Assembly (NCBI GenBank): GCA_003116995.1 | Contig: BDSL01000010.1 | Span: forward strand, 434,001 to 498,000 | DNA length: 64,000 bases | Reading direction: 5' to 3' | Source: Yamagishiella unicocca | Taxonomy: Eukaryota; Chlorophyta; Chlorophyceae; Chlamydomonadales; Volvocaceae | In this document: in pieces, positions 1-12,781 of the stretch | Layout of the letters: the number at the start of each line of letters is the position of its first letter | Numbering within the stretch: position 1 is the first letter of the stretch | Translations under genes and position numbers: made by a program | Notes under the pieces: generated by a model | What the model saw: only the letters and a program-made list of their open reading frames with translations | Told to the model about the DNA's origin: nothing | The model's database searches: none

Positions 1-3000
1 TTGCTGCGGAGCAGCAACACCAACAACAGGAGCAGGAACATCAACAACAGCAGCAGCAAAACCCCGTCGGTCTCGGCGGCAGTAGCTGCACCAGCAGCAG
101 CAGCGCATCCTGGCTAGCTGGCCTCACTCCGGAGCTGGCCTTCGTGTGGGCGCACGCGTGTAGGAAGGTGGAGGAGCTGGCGGCGGGGAAGGGGCGAGCG
201 GCCGCGGAGAAGGTGGCGGCGGTGATGGCGCAGGCGGAGGCCAGCGCGGGCGCGCAAGCAGAGGGGGTGAGTGGAGTGCGGGGCATTTCAGGACGCCAGG
301 GCGGTCGTGGGAGTTCCAGGACGCCAGGGCGGTCGTGGGCATTTGAGGAGTGCAACGATTGGCCGGCAGCAGCCGATGCAAGGGGGACTGTTTCCAGGGC
401 CGCTCGCAGGGGCTTATGGGAAAGGGTGCGACTGCGAAGCAAAATGCTGAATGGCATTAAGCGCAGATTGTGTTGGGGGACACGCCTCAGGCAGCCCTCA
501 CCTGCCTTACGCCAAACAGTAGTCGCTGTGGGTCAACTGCCGGCTGCGGCGCAGGTGCTGGACGTTTTCCTACCCACGGCACAACAACTGGCAAAGCTGT
601 GCCTGCTAGCGGCGGAAGCTGGTGAGCAGCGCGAAAAAGCGTTGAGCCCATGCGTCCATCGATCTGGTTGTTTGTGGCCCCTAACTCCCTGTGAACGTTC
701 ATGATTGACAATCAAGCCGAAGCCTCCGCAAAGCCTTCCTGGTCAACCTAGCTCCAGATTGCGACCCACGGGTCATAACCTTGGTCCCCTGCTCGCCCCC
801 TGGCATCAGGCCCACCGTTCCGCTATGCAACCGCTCAGCTTATGGACATAGCGACGCTGCCGTTCATGGTAGGTGCACGACATGGATGTCTTGCGCAGCA
901 AAACACGGGGCGGGAGAGGGAGGCAGGAGCGGTAGCAGGCAAGAAATGCGGCGTACCATGCCTATTCACCCATTGATGCGGCTGTTATTCATCAGGCAAC
1001 TCCGCCACACATTTCGCCACCCAGTGTGTCGCTCCTCACGCGGTTCCATGCTGCCTGCTCCGCGCCCTCGCTGCAGAACTGGGTCGATGCGTGCAGCCGG
1101 GAAGCAGCTGAGGACACGGTGCGTTGCCTGATCACCCGGGTCGCCAGGTAAGGGGCAGAGAGAGGGGTTTGATAAGAGAATCCGCGAATCCACGGCGAGA
1201 GGGGTGATCACGTTTGGATGGCGGTCGGAGTGACAAGGCGGACTGCTTCAATATAATTATGGCGCCACGAGGAAGGCTGGATCGCAGTGTGGGCTGGGCT
1301 CGATGTCCTTCGCTCCACCTCTGTCACCCATGTACCGGTATTCCCACCGGAGCACCGTATCGGTTGGGTTCAGGGCGCCGAAGCGAGTGAAAACATCGAA
1401 ACGCTCACCTATCGCAGCTGGTGTCCAGCCACAATAACCAGGCCCCTGCACAACGGCATCCGCGCTCCATTCACACAAACCCCTGCTGCAGGTCCGACGA
1501 GCTGCACGCCTCCTCCACGTGCCCCGACGCTGCTACTGCTGCCGGCGCCGGCTGCGGCTACCTGGTGGCCGCGAGCTGCGGCGGCAGCGGCGCCTGGGAG
1601 GGTGCCGTCCTGCGCTTCGCCGCCGCAGTGTTTGGCGACGGGGCCGACCTGGTGGCCGGCGTGCTGCCCCTGGTGCTGCGGCTGGCGCAGGAGGTCGGAG
1701 TGGCCGGGGAGCGGCCGGAGGAAGGTGCGGGATGGGGCTGAGGCTGACGTGCGTGTGCCTCGCTTTTCAGGCAGGGCAACGGCATGTGGTCCTGCGCCTC
1801 CAACCCAATACTGAACTGTCCATTCCGACGTCCGACCCAGTCCAGTCCGTCTCGCCCTGATCACCGAGCACCTTACACGTCCACGCCAGCGCCCCGACAT
1901 CACGCCGACCGCCATGTGATGCTGACACCGCACCGCGTCGGGGCTTCCCCCGGACGCCGACAGCCGCGGAGGGCCCCATCCTGCAGGTGCTCACCTACCT
2001 GCACCTGCTGATGACGGTAGCGGGATCTGGGGTCCAGCCAACCGCCAGCGCCTCCCTGCCGGCCGAGGGCGGGAGCGGGAGCGGCGGACCCGCCGGATCC
2101 ATCTCTTTGGTCCAGGCCGTGGACCAGTTTGCCTGGACGACCAGCGGGCATCCCTCTCCCGTTGTGCGGTGAGCAGCGGCGGCAATTCGCATTTGTAGTG
2201 GCTTTCAGCTTTTAGGTTGAAGGCAGATGGCATGCGTAATTGCCAACCTGAAGCCCTCAGAGACGGACGGCGCTCAGCTCCTCCTCCCTGCTCCCCCCCT
2301 CCTCGAGTAACCCGGTATTTTTGCAACCTCCCTGCCGCCGCCTCTATTCTGCCTTTTGCAGCGCCGCTGCTGTCCGCTGCCGCGTTCTGCTGTGCTTGCG
2401 GGACGGCGGCTCCGCCCAGCTGCCTCGCACCGTCGCTATGCTCGCGCCGATGTTGCCGCCCTCGCAACGAGGCGACGGCTGCGGCGGCGGCGCAGCCCCT
2501 TCCGCCAGCGGCGTTGGCGCCGGCGCCGGTGATGACTCCGATCGCGAGTTCGCGGCTCGGCAGCAGTTGCCGCGGCGCGCGGCGCTGCAGGGCCTTATTG
2601 ACCTGGTGCTCACTTGGGGCGAGCCGACGCTGACGGCGGAGCTGGCGGCGGCGGCGGTCGCTGCTGCCAGCCGGCGGCGAGTGGAGGCGGTGACGGCGCA
2701 GCTGGCCGACATGGGCATGGAGGTGGACGGAGGTGGTGGCGCGGCGCAGGAGGGGGTGGAGGCGCAGGCGGAGCCACAGGGCGTCGTGCCCATCCTGCTG
2801 CGAATGACGGAGGGTGTCGTGAGGAAGCTGCAGGTGGGTGGCTGCGGCTCATCGAGCGTATTTCCGTCGATGACGGTTCGGTGGACGACAAGGTGCCCGT
2901 TGGTTGGGTCAGCCCGCTGAGCCGCCGTGCTTTCTGCACTCGACTCGAAGCTAAGGATTTCACTACTTAATAAGATACGAAAAGCCAAGTTAGTAGTGAA

Positions 3001-6000
3001 AACTTGCAATCCGACCTCTGCGCAGCGCGTGACACTCTCGACCGGCCACCCCGCATATGGCTCCGGCAGCCATCATCGGCAGTGGTAGTTGCGTGAGATG
3101 ACGCCGTCACCAAGTCCACGCTCGGCAGTGGTAGTTGCGGAGATGACGCCAAGTCCACGCCCCTGGTGCCTGCCGTGGCTCGCAACCCCGCCCCGATGCC
3201 CCCCTTCCCCGATGTCCCCTGCTGCAAACCCAGACTGCGTCATCCTAACCCCGGCTGGGAGTTGCTCCGTGGCAGTCATCCGCCAACTCAACCCACACCC
3301 CAACCAACAAAACCCGCCCACACCCCTCCCACCCCACCTCACCCCCCCCCAGGGCTCCGATGCCCACACCGCCGCCCGGGGCCTGGTCGCCGACGCCCTG
3401 CTTGGCATGTCACACCTGCTGCACACCTGGTCCTTCCAGTGCAGGGTGCACACGCGACTGCGCCACCAGGTCGTCACGGCCATGAAGGCAGGTCGCGGGG
3501 GTTGCAAGGGGAACCCCGGCAGGTCGGGGGGTTATGAGAGGAAACCCGTGGGTCGCGGGAGCTGACAGTCCGCTGCTGATGTGGATGCTGCGGCTGTTGT
3601 AATGCTACAGCAGACGGCTCTGCCGTTCCGCAACATAGTGCACTCGCACCCGGGGGCCACCCGAGCGGTATGTCCACGGCAGGATGGGTGCGGAAGGGTT
3701 GGGCCGAAGCCTTGCGGACCTAATCCCATGACGTGTCGTACAGGTTGGGCGGCATAAGTCCCGGCTGGCATAGGGATTTATTGGTACGGAGCACCTATCC
3801 CCCGGGGGCGGGGCCGCTCCGACGGCACAACGTCAGCACTTGCTTGCGGTTATATGGTACCTTGCTGTTGGCGGACCCGTGGGTCGCCCTGCGGTGTCCG
3901 CTCTCATCCGTCGACTGCTCGTCTCCTCGTACGCACTGCTGCCCCGCAGCCACACCACGCTGAGCAGCTGCTAGCTCGCCTGCTGCTGGCGAGATTCAGC
4001 CCCTCCCTGGAGTCCGAAGTGGGGCTGCGGTCGCGGCTGTCGACGTTCTTCAAGGCCTTCCAGGTGGGTAGCGTAGGAACGCGTGTTTGGCCGCACGTGA
4101 CAGGAAGAAGGACGCCCCACCTCCCTACTCCTGTGTCACCTCACCGGCCTTCTCCACCTCCCCGCTCGCACCCACCACCGCTCTAAACGGGTTTTTTCCT
4201 TTCGTACACGGGTTTTCCTTGCAACCACCGCGCGCGGCACGTCCCTTGGGATGGGACCGCAGGAGGCGGCGTCCCTGCCAGGCGACGACGGCGCGCTCCA
4301 CCGGCGGCTGCTCGCGGGCGCCTTCCTGCACGCCGCCCGCTGCGCCATGGCCCTCCCGGCGCCTCCGGGCGCGCCCACCACCGCACGCGGCTGCGCCGCT
4401 CCGGCGCTGATGGAGTTCGCGGCCTCAGTGCTGGCCTCAGCCGCCGCCACGGCCGGCAGCGCGGCGGCGGAGGGCGATGCGGAGGGTGAGCAGGAGGGTG
4501 CGGTGCGGAGGCAGGGTTGGCGAGGACATTCATGTATGACTAGGAGGATGGGTTGGGGTGCTGTAGTATCGGTGCCTTCCGTGTCCTGGCCCCCTATCTG
4601 CGGAGCCCGCCTACATGGGGGCGGGGTTCAACTAACCAATCTGGCCACACCAAGATACAGACGCACAAGCTAGAGACGCCCAAGTTACCGACGCCCCACC
4701 AGATCCCCCCAAGGATCCGCTGCGTACCTACGCTATCGAACCTTGCTGCTGAGGCCCACTTCGTCGCACTGACTGACGGATGCCCCCCGTCAATTCCTGC
4801 TGGGGCCAGATGACGACGACGTCTCCGGCCGCGAGGCGGACACCGCCGACACCGGCGCCGCGGTGGCTGGTGGTGGCGGCGCGGCCTCGGACCCGTGCGC
4901 CTGGCTGTGCGAGCTGGTGCTGGAGGAGGTGGTGCGGGTGGCGTCCCCCGGGAGCGGCTCGCTGGACACCAGCGAGCCCCGGGTCAAGGCATACGTCACG
5001 GAGCTATGCAAGGTGGGCGCGACAAGAAGGTGGCGGTGGTAGTGATGGTGGTGATAGTGGTGGTGGTGGTGATAGTGGTGGTGGTGGTGGCGGGTATGAG
5101 AGGAATCCCGTAGGTCGGCACTGAAAAGGTGGTGGTCGTGGTGGGGGTGCGTGTAGAGAGGTTTAGGGGCAACAAGGGCTGGAGCCCGGGCCTTCTCGCA
5201 CGGCTCCGACCGGCATGCCCTGCAACCCTTAATAAACCTTATTCCCACTACGCCATGGACTTGCGATGGGCTTGCGCAACTTGACGCGTCGGCCATTACC
5301 AACCCCGGAAACCCCTGCTGCCTTAGAAACACGACAACGCCCCTGCGGTCTTGAAAGACACGAAGCTTACGTTACGCTCCCCTGCAGACGCCGCTAAGGC
5401 TACTGCCCGGCCTGTCCGTCGCCAGCGGCTCAGCTGAGGTGCTGGCCACCGTCCGCCGCCTGGCCTACCTGGGGCGCCGAGCAGCGGTGGCGGCGGAGGT
5501 GGAGCTTGTGGGTGTCGTGGTCCCGGACACGGCGTACAAGAAGCTGCAGGTAGGTGGCGGCGGGACGGGACAGGGCGCCTTTCCCTCAGGGCGCTGCGCC
5601 GTATCCTTGGCTCCAGGCTTCCGAGACTACCTAGCACACAGGTTACGTGCCGCCTGCGGCGGAACAGGCGTCCCTCTCCGCTTTCACACACACCGTCGTC
5701 CTGGCAGATGCTCTCCAAGCCCCAACGCCCCTCCTCCGCCCTGCCCCGCCCGCTTCCTCCTGCCGGCAGGAATTCGTGCGGTCTATGGAGAAGTTGCAGC
5801 AGCACCACACAGCCCCGCTGACGGACGCAGACGCGGCGCCCTTCCTCCGGGTGGGTGGGGGGTCCACAGAGCATCCTACCCAACCACACGGGGAACACAC
5901 GGGGCCGGAATCCCGGGGCCGGCCACCCCTGTCCTGCGTACGCCTCCTCGCCTTCCCCGTGACTCACACTTGACGGCCGGGCATTGCTACGGCCATACGC

Positions 6001-6977
6001 AGATCCAGAGGCAGACCCCTCCGCCATCAAAAACCACCAGAGCTGAGAAGTCTCTGGTCCCTCGTCGTTTCCTTTTCCCCCGCCTCCACCCCGCAGGCCC
6101 TACTTGCGCAGCTGCAGTCGCTGCCCTCCCTGGTGGACGTGCACGCGGGGTTGGAGGCGGGCGAGGAGTGGGGCCTGGCCTCCGACGTGAACTCGGGGGC
6201 GGCAGCAGGGGACCAAGCAGGGGCCAAGGCGGGGCAGCGCAAGGGTCCCGGCCGCGGCAAGGGCTCCACGACCTCTGGGCGCGGCGGCAGGGGACGGTGC
6301 GTTGGGGGGCGGGGCATGAAACGTGCGCAGGGGGCCGCCCCCTGCGTTTTGGGGCAGGGGCCGCAGGGGCAGGAGGCGCAGGGGCAACGAGGAGGGCATC
6401 AAGGACTCCTGGCTGCTGCAGGAGGTATGGTGTCCTTCTTGAGTACCTCACACCAACGTAAACACCCTCGATACCAGCTACGCGTACCCTGTGGTGTGAA
6501 GCCGCTATTAAGTTCCTCATCCATAAGCTATGGCGCCACCGTTCGGACCCACCACCACACCATCGCGCCACCACCACCGCCACAACGTTATGCAGGCGCC
6601 CTGGCGGCAAGGCGGCTACCAGCCGCAGCACCGCCCGGCCACAAAGGAGCGACACCCACAACGCAGCCGACGACGACGAGGGGGACGACGAGGGGGACGG
6701 CGATGAGGGCCAGGAGTCGGGCACCGGCAGCGACGGCGACGACGGCAGGGCGGCCAGAGCCGCCGCCAAGACTGGCAGAGCCGCCGCCAAGGGGGGCAGA
6801 GCTAAGGCCTCCGCTAAGGCGGCGCCCGCCCGCTCCTCCGCGTCGCAAGACTCGACGGCCTCACTGTCGGCCAGCCAGGGCGAGCGGCGGTCCAGTCGGG
6901 CTGCGGCCGCCAAGGCTGCGGCGAAGTTAGAAGCTATGAAGGCTAAGGATGACGCTGCGGCGCGGAGGATACTGTAA
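1..6977 (+). CDS. Condensin complex non-SMC subunit G (CAP-G), 3' part, 5' end outside window
   Basis: Multi-exon gene already open at base 1 and ending at TAA 6975-6977. Exons I can phase: 1-266, 555-621, 810-868, 996-1147, 1492-1724, 1964-2168, 2362-2833, 3353-about 3491, 3950-4063, 4263-4485, 4810-5012, 5388-5549, 5770-5850, 6097-6296, 6382-6429, 6596-6977. The join from 3491 to 3950 does not phase, so a small exon or other donor is missing there. CAP-G is the kleisin-bound HEAT-repeat subunit of condensin, which compacts mitotic chromosomes. Recognition rests on the order of family-like segments: a Trp helix (LTPELAFVWAHACRK), a Cnd3-type stretch (AAAVRCRVLLCLRD, then ALQGLIDLVLTWGE) and the late LLLARFSP...LRSRLSTFFKAF segment. 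The tail is acidic, then Ala/Lys/Arg-rich (about 6680-6974), and ends in SSRAAAAKAAAKLEAMK. The window-start exon has Gln-rich low complexity. Assignment is by remembered family pattern, not by alignment. Confidence 0.72.
3074..3162. repeat. Two-copy direct repeat in CAP-G intron
   Basis: A roughly 45-base segment beginning GGCAGTGGTAGTTGCG and containing GATGACGCC and AAGTCCACGC occurs twice in tandem in the intron after the 2833 exon end. The second copy lacks a few bases. Confidence 0.7.
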
Positions 6978-7820
6978 TGGTTCGGGACAGCCGTTGCGGT
7001 GGTGCTACTGGTGCTGCTGCTGGTGGTGGTTGTGGTGGTGGTGAGATAACTGTTGGTGTGTCTATGGGCGAGCGAGCTTTTTGAGTGCCAGGTGCCTGTC
7101 TTGCCGGTGTACTCGCAGACGGCCGTCATAGGCCACGACTGTTACCCACGACCTAACCATCGTGGCCGGACCGCTGGACTGTACGGCACATCCTACTGGT
7201 TAGCCGTGCTAAGGCGCTAAGGCACGTCCTACTGGTAGGCGTGCTAAGCCTGGCTGTGACGTGTTGGCTTTTGGGGGCATTGGAGTGTAGGCCGGGCTAC
7301 AGGCTTGGCGCTACACTCGAGCCTCGTCTGAGCACCGAAGCGGTACGTAGGTCGTACGATAGCAAGGCATGGACGTGCGCGGCTTGGCGGGCAACCATTG
7401 CGGCGCCCGGCTGCATTGTGGACTGCTGGCAGCAAAGAGACGGCAGCCTCGCAGGCGCACGTGCTTTGCAAGACGGTCTTTGCTGCTGCTACGGTCGGTG
7501 GTGTGTTCGGCAGGCCACAAACCCGGGCCAACGCCCACTCCTCCTGATTACAGTCCCAGTGCATTGCGACTTTGCTCACACAGCAGCCACCTGGATACTC
7601 CACTTGCTCCATAGCAAGCCATAACTAGGGCAGTGCTCGCCGCTTGTTCCGCTTTTGGAGGATCAGACCGCCGAAGACCCAACTGCGGGGTTGCGTCAGG
7701 CTTTACCTCTCGCCGTGTGTCCCTGCTTTTCGCCCGGCGACCTGCCTCCTCAAAACGGTAGGTGCCCCCAACCAACTAAGGCGCACCCATGAGCCGCTGG
7801 CCCTTGTCTCGCTAGCCCCC
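6978..7820. other. Convergent intergenic stretch, no gene seen
   Basis: Lies between the CAP-G stop and the uncertain 3' end of the minus-strand gene. The only TGTAA near the CAP-G end overlaps the stop codon itself. A short imperfect duplication around 7188-7246 repeats CCTACTGGT with CGTGCTAAG. I see no supported coding sequence. Confidence 0.5.
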
Positions 7821-8321
7821 GCTAGCCGAGTCCTGCTCCGCCTTGGACTCCTCCAAGCGGCAGCGCCGGCCCTGTCTGTCCGGCTGCGACGGCGCCTGCT
7901 GCGGCGGCGGCCGCACTCAGCAGCAGCTGCTGGCTGCTGGGCCCGGACCGGGCCTCCGCCAGCTGACACGGAGACACGCGGGGGCGCAGGGTTAGGGTGG
8001 GACGGGCAGGCGGGGGCAGCGCGGGGAAGGGGGCGCCACTCGCGGGATGGACGCTAGAGCTGAAGGATCTAGGGGGGAGGATCTACGGCGCCCGCAACCC
8101 AATAGCGAAATTAAGACAGGGAGGAGAGGGAGGGACGGGTTGCCATGGGGCGCATAGGTGAGGGCATACGAGGTCGTGGGGCGTCCGTCCGTGCAGGGCG
8201 GGGCAGGTCGCAGAGCAACCCTCCCCCCTCCCCTCCCCCCGGGGTCGGTCCGCACACCCGCTGCCGCCGCCGAGGTAGCCGAGAACATCATGGAGAGCAC
8301 CGGTGTGCCTCCTGGCCCACC

Positions 8322-8475
8322 TGCCGTACGCTCACCGCCAGGAGCACCCCCGCTGCCGCCCCCCTGCCGTACACTCACCGCCAGGAGCACCCCCGCTGCT
8401 GCCCCCCTTGCCGTACACTCACCGCCAGGAGCACCCCCACTGCTGGCCCCCCTGCCGTACACTCACCGCCAGAAG
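8322..8475. repeat. 43-44 bp tandem repeat carrying a splice donor, about 4 copies
   Basis: On the minus strand each unit reads GGTGCTCCTGGCG then GTGAGTGTACGGCAGG (the last copy has GTGAGC). The GTGAG motifs sit at 8466, 8422, 8378 and 8335, spaced 44, 44 and 43 bases. The first is the natural end of the preceding exon. Confidence 0.85.
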
Positions 8476-11400
8476 CATCCCCCACTGCTGCCGGGTGGCC
8501 CCCGCCATCTCGGGGGCGAGGGGTGACGTCGCGGCGGACACCAGCAGCCGCCACGCCTCCTCGTCGCCGCCGCCATCGGCATCACCGCCGCCGCCGCTGC
8601 TACTGCCTGGGCGCAGGGCAGCCAGGGCTCCAGCTGCCGTGAGAAGACCCACGGGGCCGAAGCCGCTGCGGCAACATGAGGCCATATGGGCGGCGTGGTA
8701 GTGAGCGACAGGAGGAATTATGATGATGATTTAGATGAGGGCGTGTACATAGGGTGTTGCTTGAGGCCCAGAAAGGCCGCAGCAAGAGGCAAGAGGCGGA
8801 TGGCGCGCTTCGGGCCATGACGCTGTCTGGTGCGAACGCAGGCCGTGCTACCGAGCCGACGGCCTCCACGCCAGCATCCATGACCACCCTCCTCCCTCCA
8901 CCAGCTCCCTCCCCACGACCCCTCAACCTCCCCACGACCCCTCTCAAGCCCTGCTGCCCCGTTTTTGATAAACCACTCACACGAAACGACGCCGTACGCA
9001 TTCCCTCTTGACGTCCCGCGCCAGGGCCGCCAGTCTCCTCGCTGTCGGACCCCCCAGGTGCTCGACTCCTCCCGCCGCGCCCTCGCCACCGGCAGCAGCA
9101 GCAGCATCAGCTGGTCCCGAGGTCGAGTCCGGGAGAGCAACCCTTGGGGGGGACGGCGCTGCGCGCAAGAGCACGGCGCACGAGTGCATAAGGCCTGCGG
9201 GGGGCGGCGGCCAGAAGGGTTAGGTTGTGAAGGGTTCGGTGGTTGAAGGGGAGTAGGTACCGTGGCGTTTCAACGGTCGGCGCCCCCAGCGCCCCGCCGC
9301 CCTGCCCACCTGGACAAACGAACCATAAGGCCCAACACCCCCATCCTCACCCCCACCCCCACCCGCACCCCCACCCTCACCCGGGTAACCGGGTCTCCTC
9401 CCTTCACCCTCACCCTCACCCCCACCCCCACCCCCACCCCCACCCCCACCCCCACCCCCACCCCCACCCCCACCCCCACCCCCACCCCCCACCCCCGATC
9501 CTCCGCAACCCACCCTACCGCTCCCGCCTCACCCGCCAAGGTCCGTGGCTCGCAGCTGGGCAGGCAGCGAGGCAGCGAGCTGGCGGCGGCGGCGACGGCT
9601 GGCGGCGCGAGCTCCAGCAGCCGAGCCGCACTGGGCTGACCGGCGGCGGTTGCTGCTCGCGCACGGGCGAGGACCTGATGGGCGACAGGAGCAGCGGCGG
9701 GAGTAGCGGGGGGAGTAGCAGGCCCCGAGGGAGGGGTGGAGCGCGGCACGGGTGGTGGTGGGCGTGGTGGGCGTGTGGTTGGTGATGCGGCACCGGCTTC
9801 ATAGACACCCCATGTCGTGGGGACGGACTGCCACCTACCCTTTTGCCATCCTAACCACCGGACCAGACCCTATAAGGCCCTTCCGCCAAGCCGGATCCCG
9901 CCGCCGCACCCACCTGCAGCACGACCGCCATTGCGATGGCGTCCGCCGCCCGCAGCCGCTCCGCCCCATAGTCCACGAAGGCGGCCGCCAGCGGCAGCAG
10001 CGGCGGCTGCCAGTAGCTCAGCGAGGTCAGGCTCCACACCAGCGTGGATAACTCGCGAGAGCCAAAACCCTAAGAGGCCCGGGGCGCGGGGGGGGGGGTA
10101 TAAGAGAAACCACGGCCGAAAAACGGGGGGGGGAGAGGGAGGAAGACCCGTGCACGACGAAAAATCCGTTCGTAAGGTACGTTTGGAGATGCACGCTGGA
10201 GGACTTGGTCGCGGAAACGAATACCGGGGGTCGAACGTCGACCAGGGGGGCGGGAGGTGGGGGGCGGGAGGTGGGGGGCGGGGGACCGGGGCGGGGAGCT
10301 ATGGTGGCAGCAAAGTGGATTGCTGACCACGGGGCGGTGATCCAGGAATGGTGGAACGATATTGCTCCGGAACCACCTCTCCGCGCCGAGATCCATCTTC
10401 AGCTCCGAAACCCACCTGCGTAAGCCGCGCCGTGGCCGCCCTGACCAGCCGCTCGATCAGCTCTGCCAGCTGCCGCTCGTGGGGACGGAGGGGCTTCTGC
10501 GAAAGCGCGTGGGTGTACGACACGAGAACCGGGAGGGGCGGGGTAGTGGTGCTGCGGAGGGGCTTGGGTGGGGGAGGCGGGCAGCATGCATAGGCCGCGC
10601 GGGCTGGTGGCTGCAGCTCCGTCTGCTGTCACGGGGCCTTGCGGGCGTCATCCTCCTTCGGCTCCCACGCCACAAGCAGACCACCGAACATACAGGGTCG
10701 GTCCAGACCCCCCCCCGGGCCCTCAGCCAATACCCCCCTTAACTCATCGCCGCGCCCGACTCACGTGCACCAGAGAGGTTCGGACCACGTGACCGGGTGG
10801 CGGCGTACGCTGCGTCGCCCTCGACGGCGGCGGCAGCGGCACGGCCGTTGCAGCAGCTGACGCGGACGTCATTGACGTCGCCGCCGCTGCCGCCACAGGC
10901 ACGGCCGCTGCGGCCCGCTGACGCGGCGCTGACGCCACCCCAACAACAACGTCACGCGCTGCACCGCCGCCACCGCCGCCACCACCGCCACCGCCGCCAC
11001 CGCTGCCGCCACCGCCGCCACCGCCGCCACCGCGGGCTCCTCCGCCGCCGCCGCTGTCCGCGCCCCCAGGCCGCTCCTCGCGACTCAACAGAACACCCTC
11101 CTGCCTCCCCGCCTCTGCAACCGCCCTGAAGCCGCCATCCAGACCAGCCGCAGGCCCCACCGCGGCGCCGCCGTCGTGGCGGGCTGCGGGCAGCGGCAGG
11201 CGCTGTAACGCCTGCACGCGGGACGCCGCCGCGGGCTGCTCACGCCGCCAGAGCACCACGGCGCGCCGCGCTGCTGCCGCCAGCTCCTTGTCGTTCCACC
11301 CAGCTACCTCCGCCTCCGCCAGGGCGCCCAGCTCCTGGCAGCGGGGAACCGGGCGTGGAGGTCGCGGTGAGAGCGATTGAGCGGGGGGTGCTGGAGCGGG

Positions 11401-12781
11401 AGGTGCTGGAGCGGGAGGTGCTGGAGCGGGAGGTGCTGGAGCGGGAGGTGCTGGAGCGGGAGGTGCTGGAGCGGGAGGTGCTGGAGCGGGAGGTGCTGGA
11501 GCGGGAGGTGCTGGAGCGGGAGGTGCTGGAGCGGGAGGTGCTGGAGCGGGAGGTGCTGGAGCGGGAGGTGCTGGAGCGGGAGGTGCTGGAGCGGGAGGTG
11601 CTGGAGCGGGAGGGGTTGTGGATGCAGGGGTCCAATAGGCGCCTAGGGCGCCTACCGAGCGGCGAATCCGGCCCCGAGGCAGACTCCAGGACGACCACGG
11701 CGGGCAACCAGGCAGGCAACCAGGCCGTCGGCATGCAGCTGGGAGGCAAGCTACACGGCCAGCGGGAACATGTGGGCCTTATGTGTGAGGAGCCGGCGCG
11801 CGTGAAGACCCCGCGCTCCCAAATGCCTGGGTTGCCAATCTGCTCTGGGTCCCAATCCGCTCTAGGTCCCGGTCCTAGATCGCGGCCGGGTCCTAGATCG
11901 TGGCGCCGGCCAAGTGCGACACACCGAAGAGCAGCACCACCTCTCGCACGAAACAGCAGCGGCAAAACAAGACGCCACCGGTCCTAGCGCACCCGCAGAG
12001 ACGCCGTGTTCATGATTTTGGGAGAAGATACGAAGCGCGGCCGGCGGCGGCGAGGCTGGCCCGGGCGGGGCCCGTCCCGCCCGTCTTTGCCGCCGTCCCC
12101 ACCGCCACCGCCGCGCCTTATGGCGGCTGCTTTTGTGTGCTTCAGGCGCAGGAGGTGGAGCTGCGGGTGGCCGTGTTGGCTCTGCGGGGTGTGCCGGCCC
12201 TCCAAATTGGGGTGGTGGGGATGGGGATGGGGGGGGGTGAGGGGTGAGGGGTGAGGGGTGGGACGTGGCGGCCAGACCCGTTGATTTGATGAGGCCTTTG
12301 ACTCCGCCTCCTCCCCGTCCCGAGTCACGAGCGTGTATTCTACCCCTGGCTGCCCTGAGCTGAGTGCCGCGCTACTCACCGGGGCGTGTGGGCAAGACGC
12401 AGTGGCCAAGCCGGCACCAATCGCTGGCTGCAGTAGGGGCGGGTCACGGAGGTGCCCGTGGGCTGCGGTGGGGCCGCGCAGGATCAGAGGCACCCAAACG
12501 TCCGGGCACAAGCCCTTGAGCTGCTTAGCTGCGTAGCTGTCCGGGTCATGGAAGCCAGAACCCCGAGAGATGGGTGCGCGCTGGCCGGATTGCGCGGCGT
12601 TATGCAGCGGACCCGCGGCGGCCGCAACTGGCGCGGATAGGATATCAGCCGCAAGCAGGCCTCTATTATGCCCTAGCAGCTGCCCGGAAGGCCCAGGCCG
12701 AAGCTCGCGCAGAGCGGATGCCAATGCTCGGATTGCGGAGATGCATGTCGCCACGGCATCAGCACCTAAGCGTTGCGCCAT
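8467..12781 (-). CDS. Putative helical-repeat (OPR/FASTK-like) protein, 3' end unresolved
   Basis: Exons that join in phase on the minus strand: 12781-12380, 12181-11993, 11334-10765, 10496-10416, 10051-9914, 9674-9533, 9194-8981, 8665-8467. Their length (1935 bases, 645 codons) divides by three. The clearest family-like piece is LSTLVWSLTSLSYWQPPLLP followed by FVDYGAERLRAADAIAMAVV, which resembles the Leu/Trp helices of octotricopeptide (OPR) or FASTK-type organellar RNA-binding proteins, a family expanded in green algae. No RAP domain was found. Long Gly, Ala and Pro runs interrupt the fold. The ATG at 12781 directly follows TTACAG, so it may be inside an internal exon with further exons upstream. 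Downstream of 8467 a four-copy repeat carrying the donor blurs the structure. A possible stop lies at 7824-7822. The function is inference and the exon model is moderate. Confidence 0.4.
9345..9506. repeat. (CCCCCA)n simple repeat in intron
   Basis: Nearly pure CCCCAC hexamers on the plus strand, preceded by imperfect units containing CCCTCA. It lies in the intron between minus-strand exons 9674-9533 and 9194-8981, and is G-rich on the transcribed-product strand. Confidence 0.95.
10110..10216 (+). repeat. Dispersed intronic repeat, copy A
   Basis: Contains GGAAGACCCGTG, a CGAAAAA stretch, ACGTTTGGAGATGCACGC and TGGAGGACTTGG. The order matches the other copies of the family. It lies within the intron between exons 10496-10416 and 10051-9914, in opposite orientation to the host gene. 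Confidence 0.75.
11386..11612. repeat. 15-bp minisatellite (GTGCTGGAGCGGGAG)n, about 15 copies
   Basis: Nearly perfect 15-base units. It lies in the intron just before the acceptor of the minus-strand exon that starts at 11334. Because 15 is a multiple of 3, the array is open in several frames, which yields spurious reading frames on both strands. Confidence 0.95.

Noticed and set aside
11240..11965. Open frames through the 15-bp (GTGCTGGAGCGGGAG)n array
   Set aside because: Frame-preserving minisatellite inside an intron whose acceptor precedes the exon at 11334.
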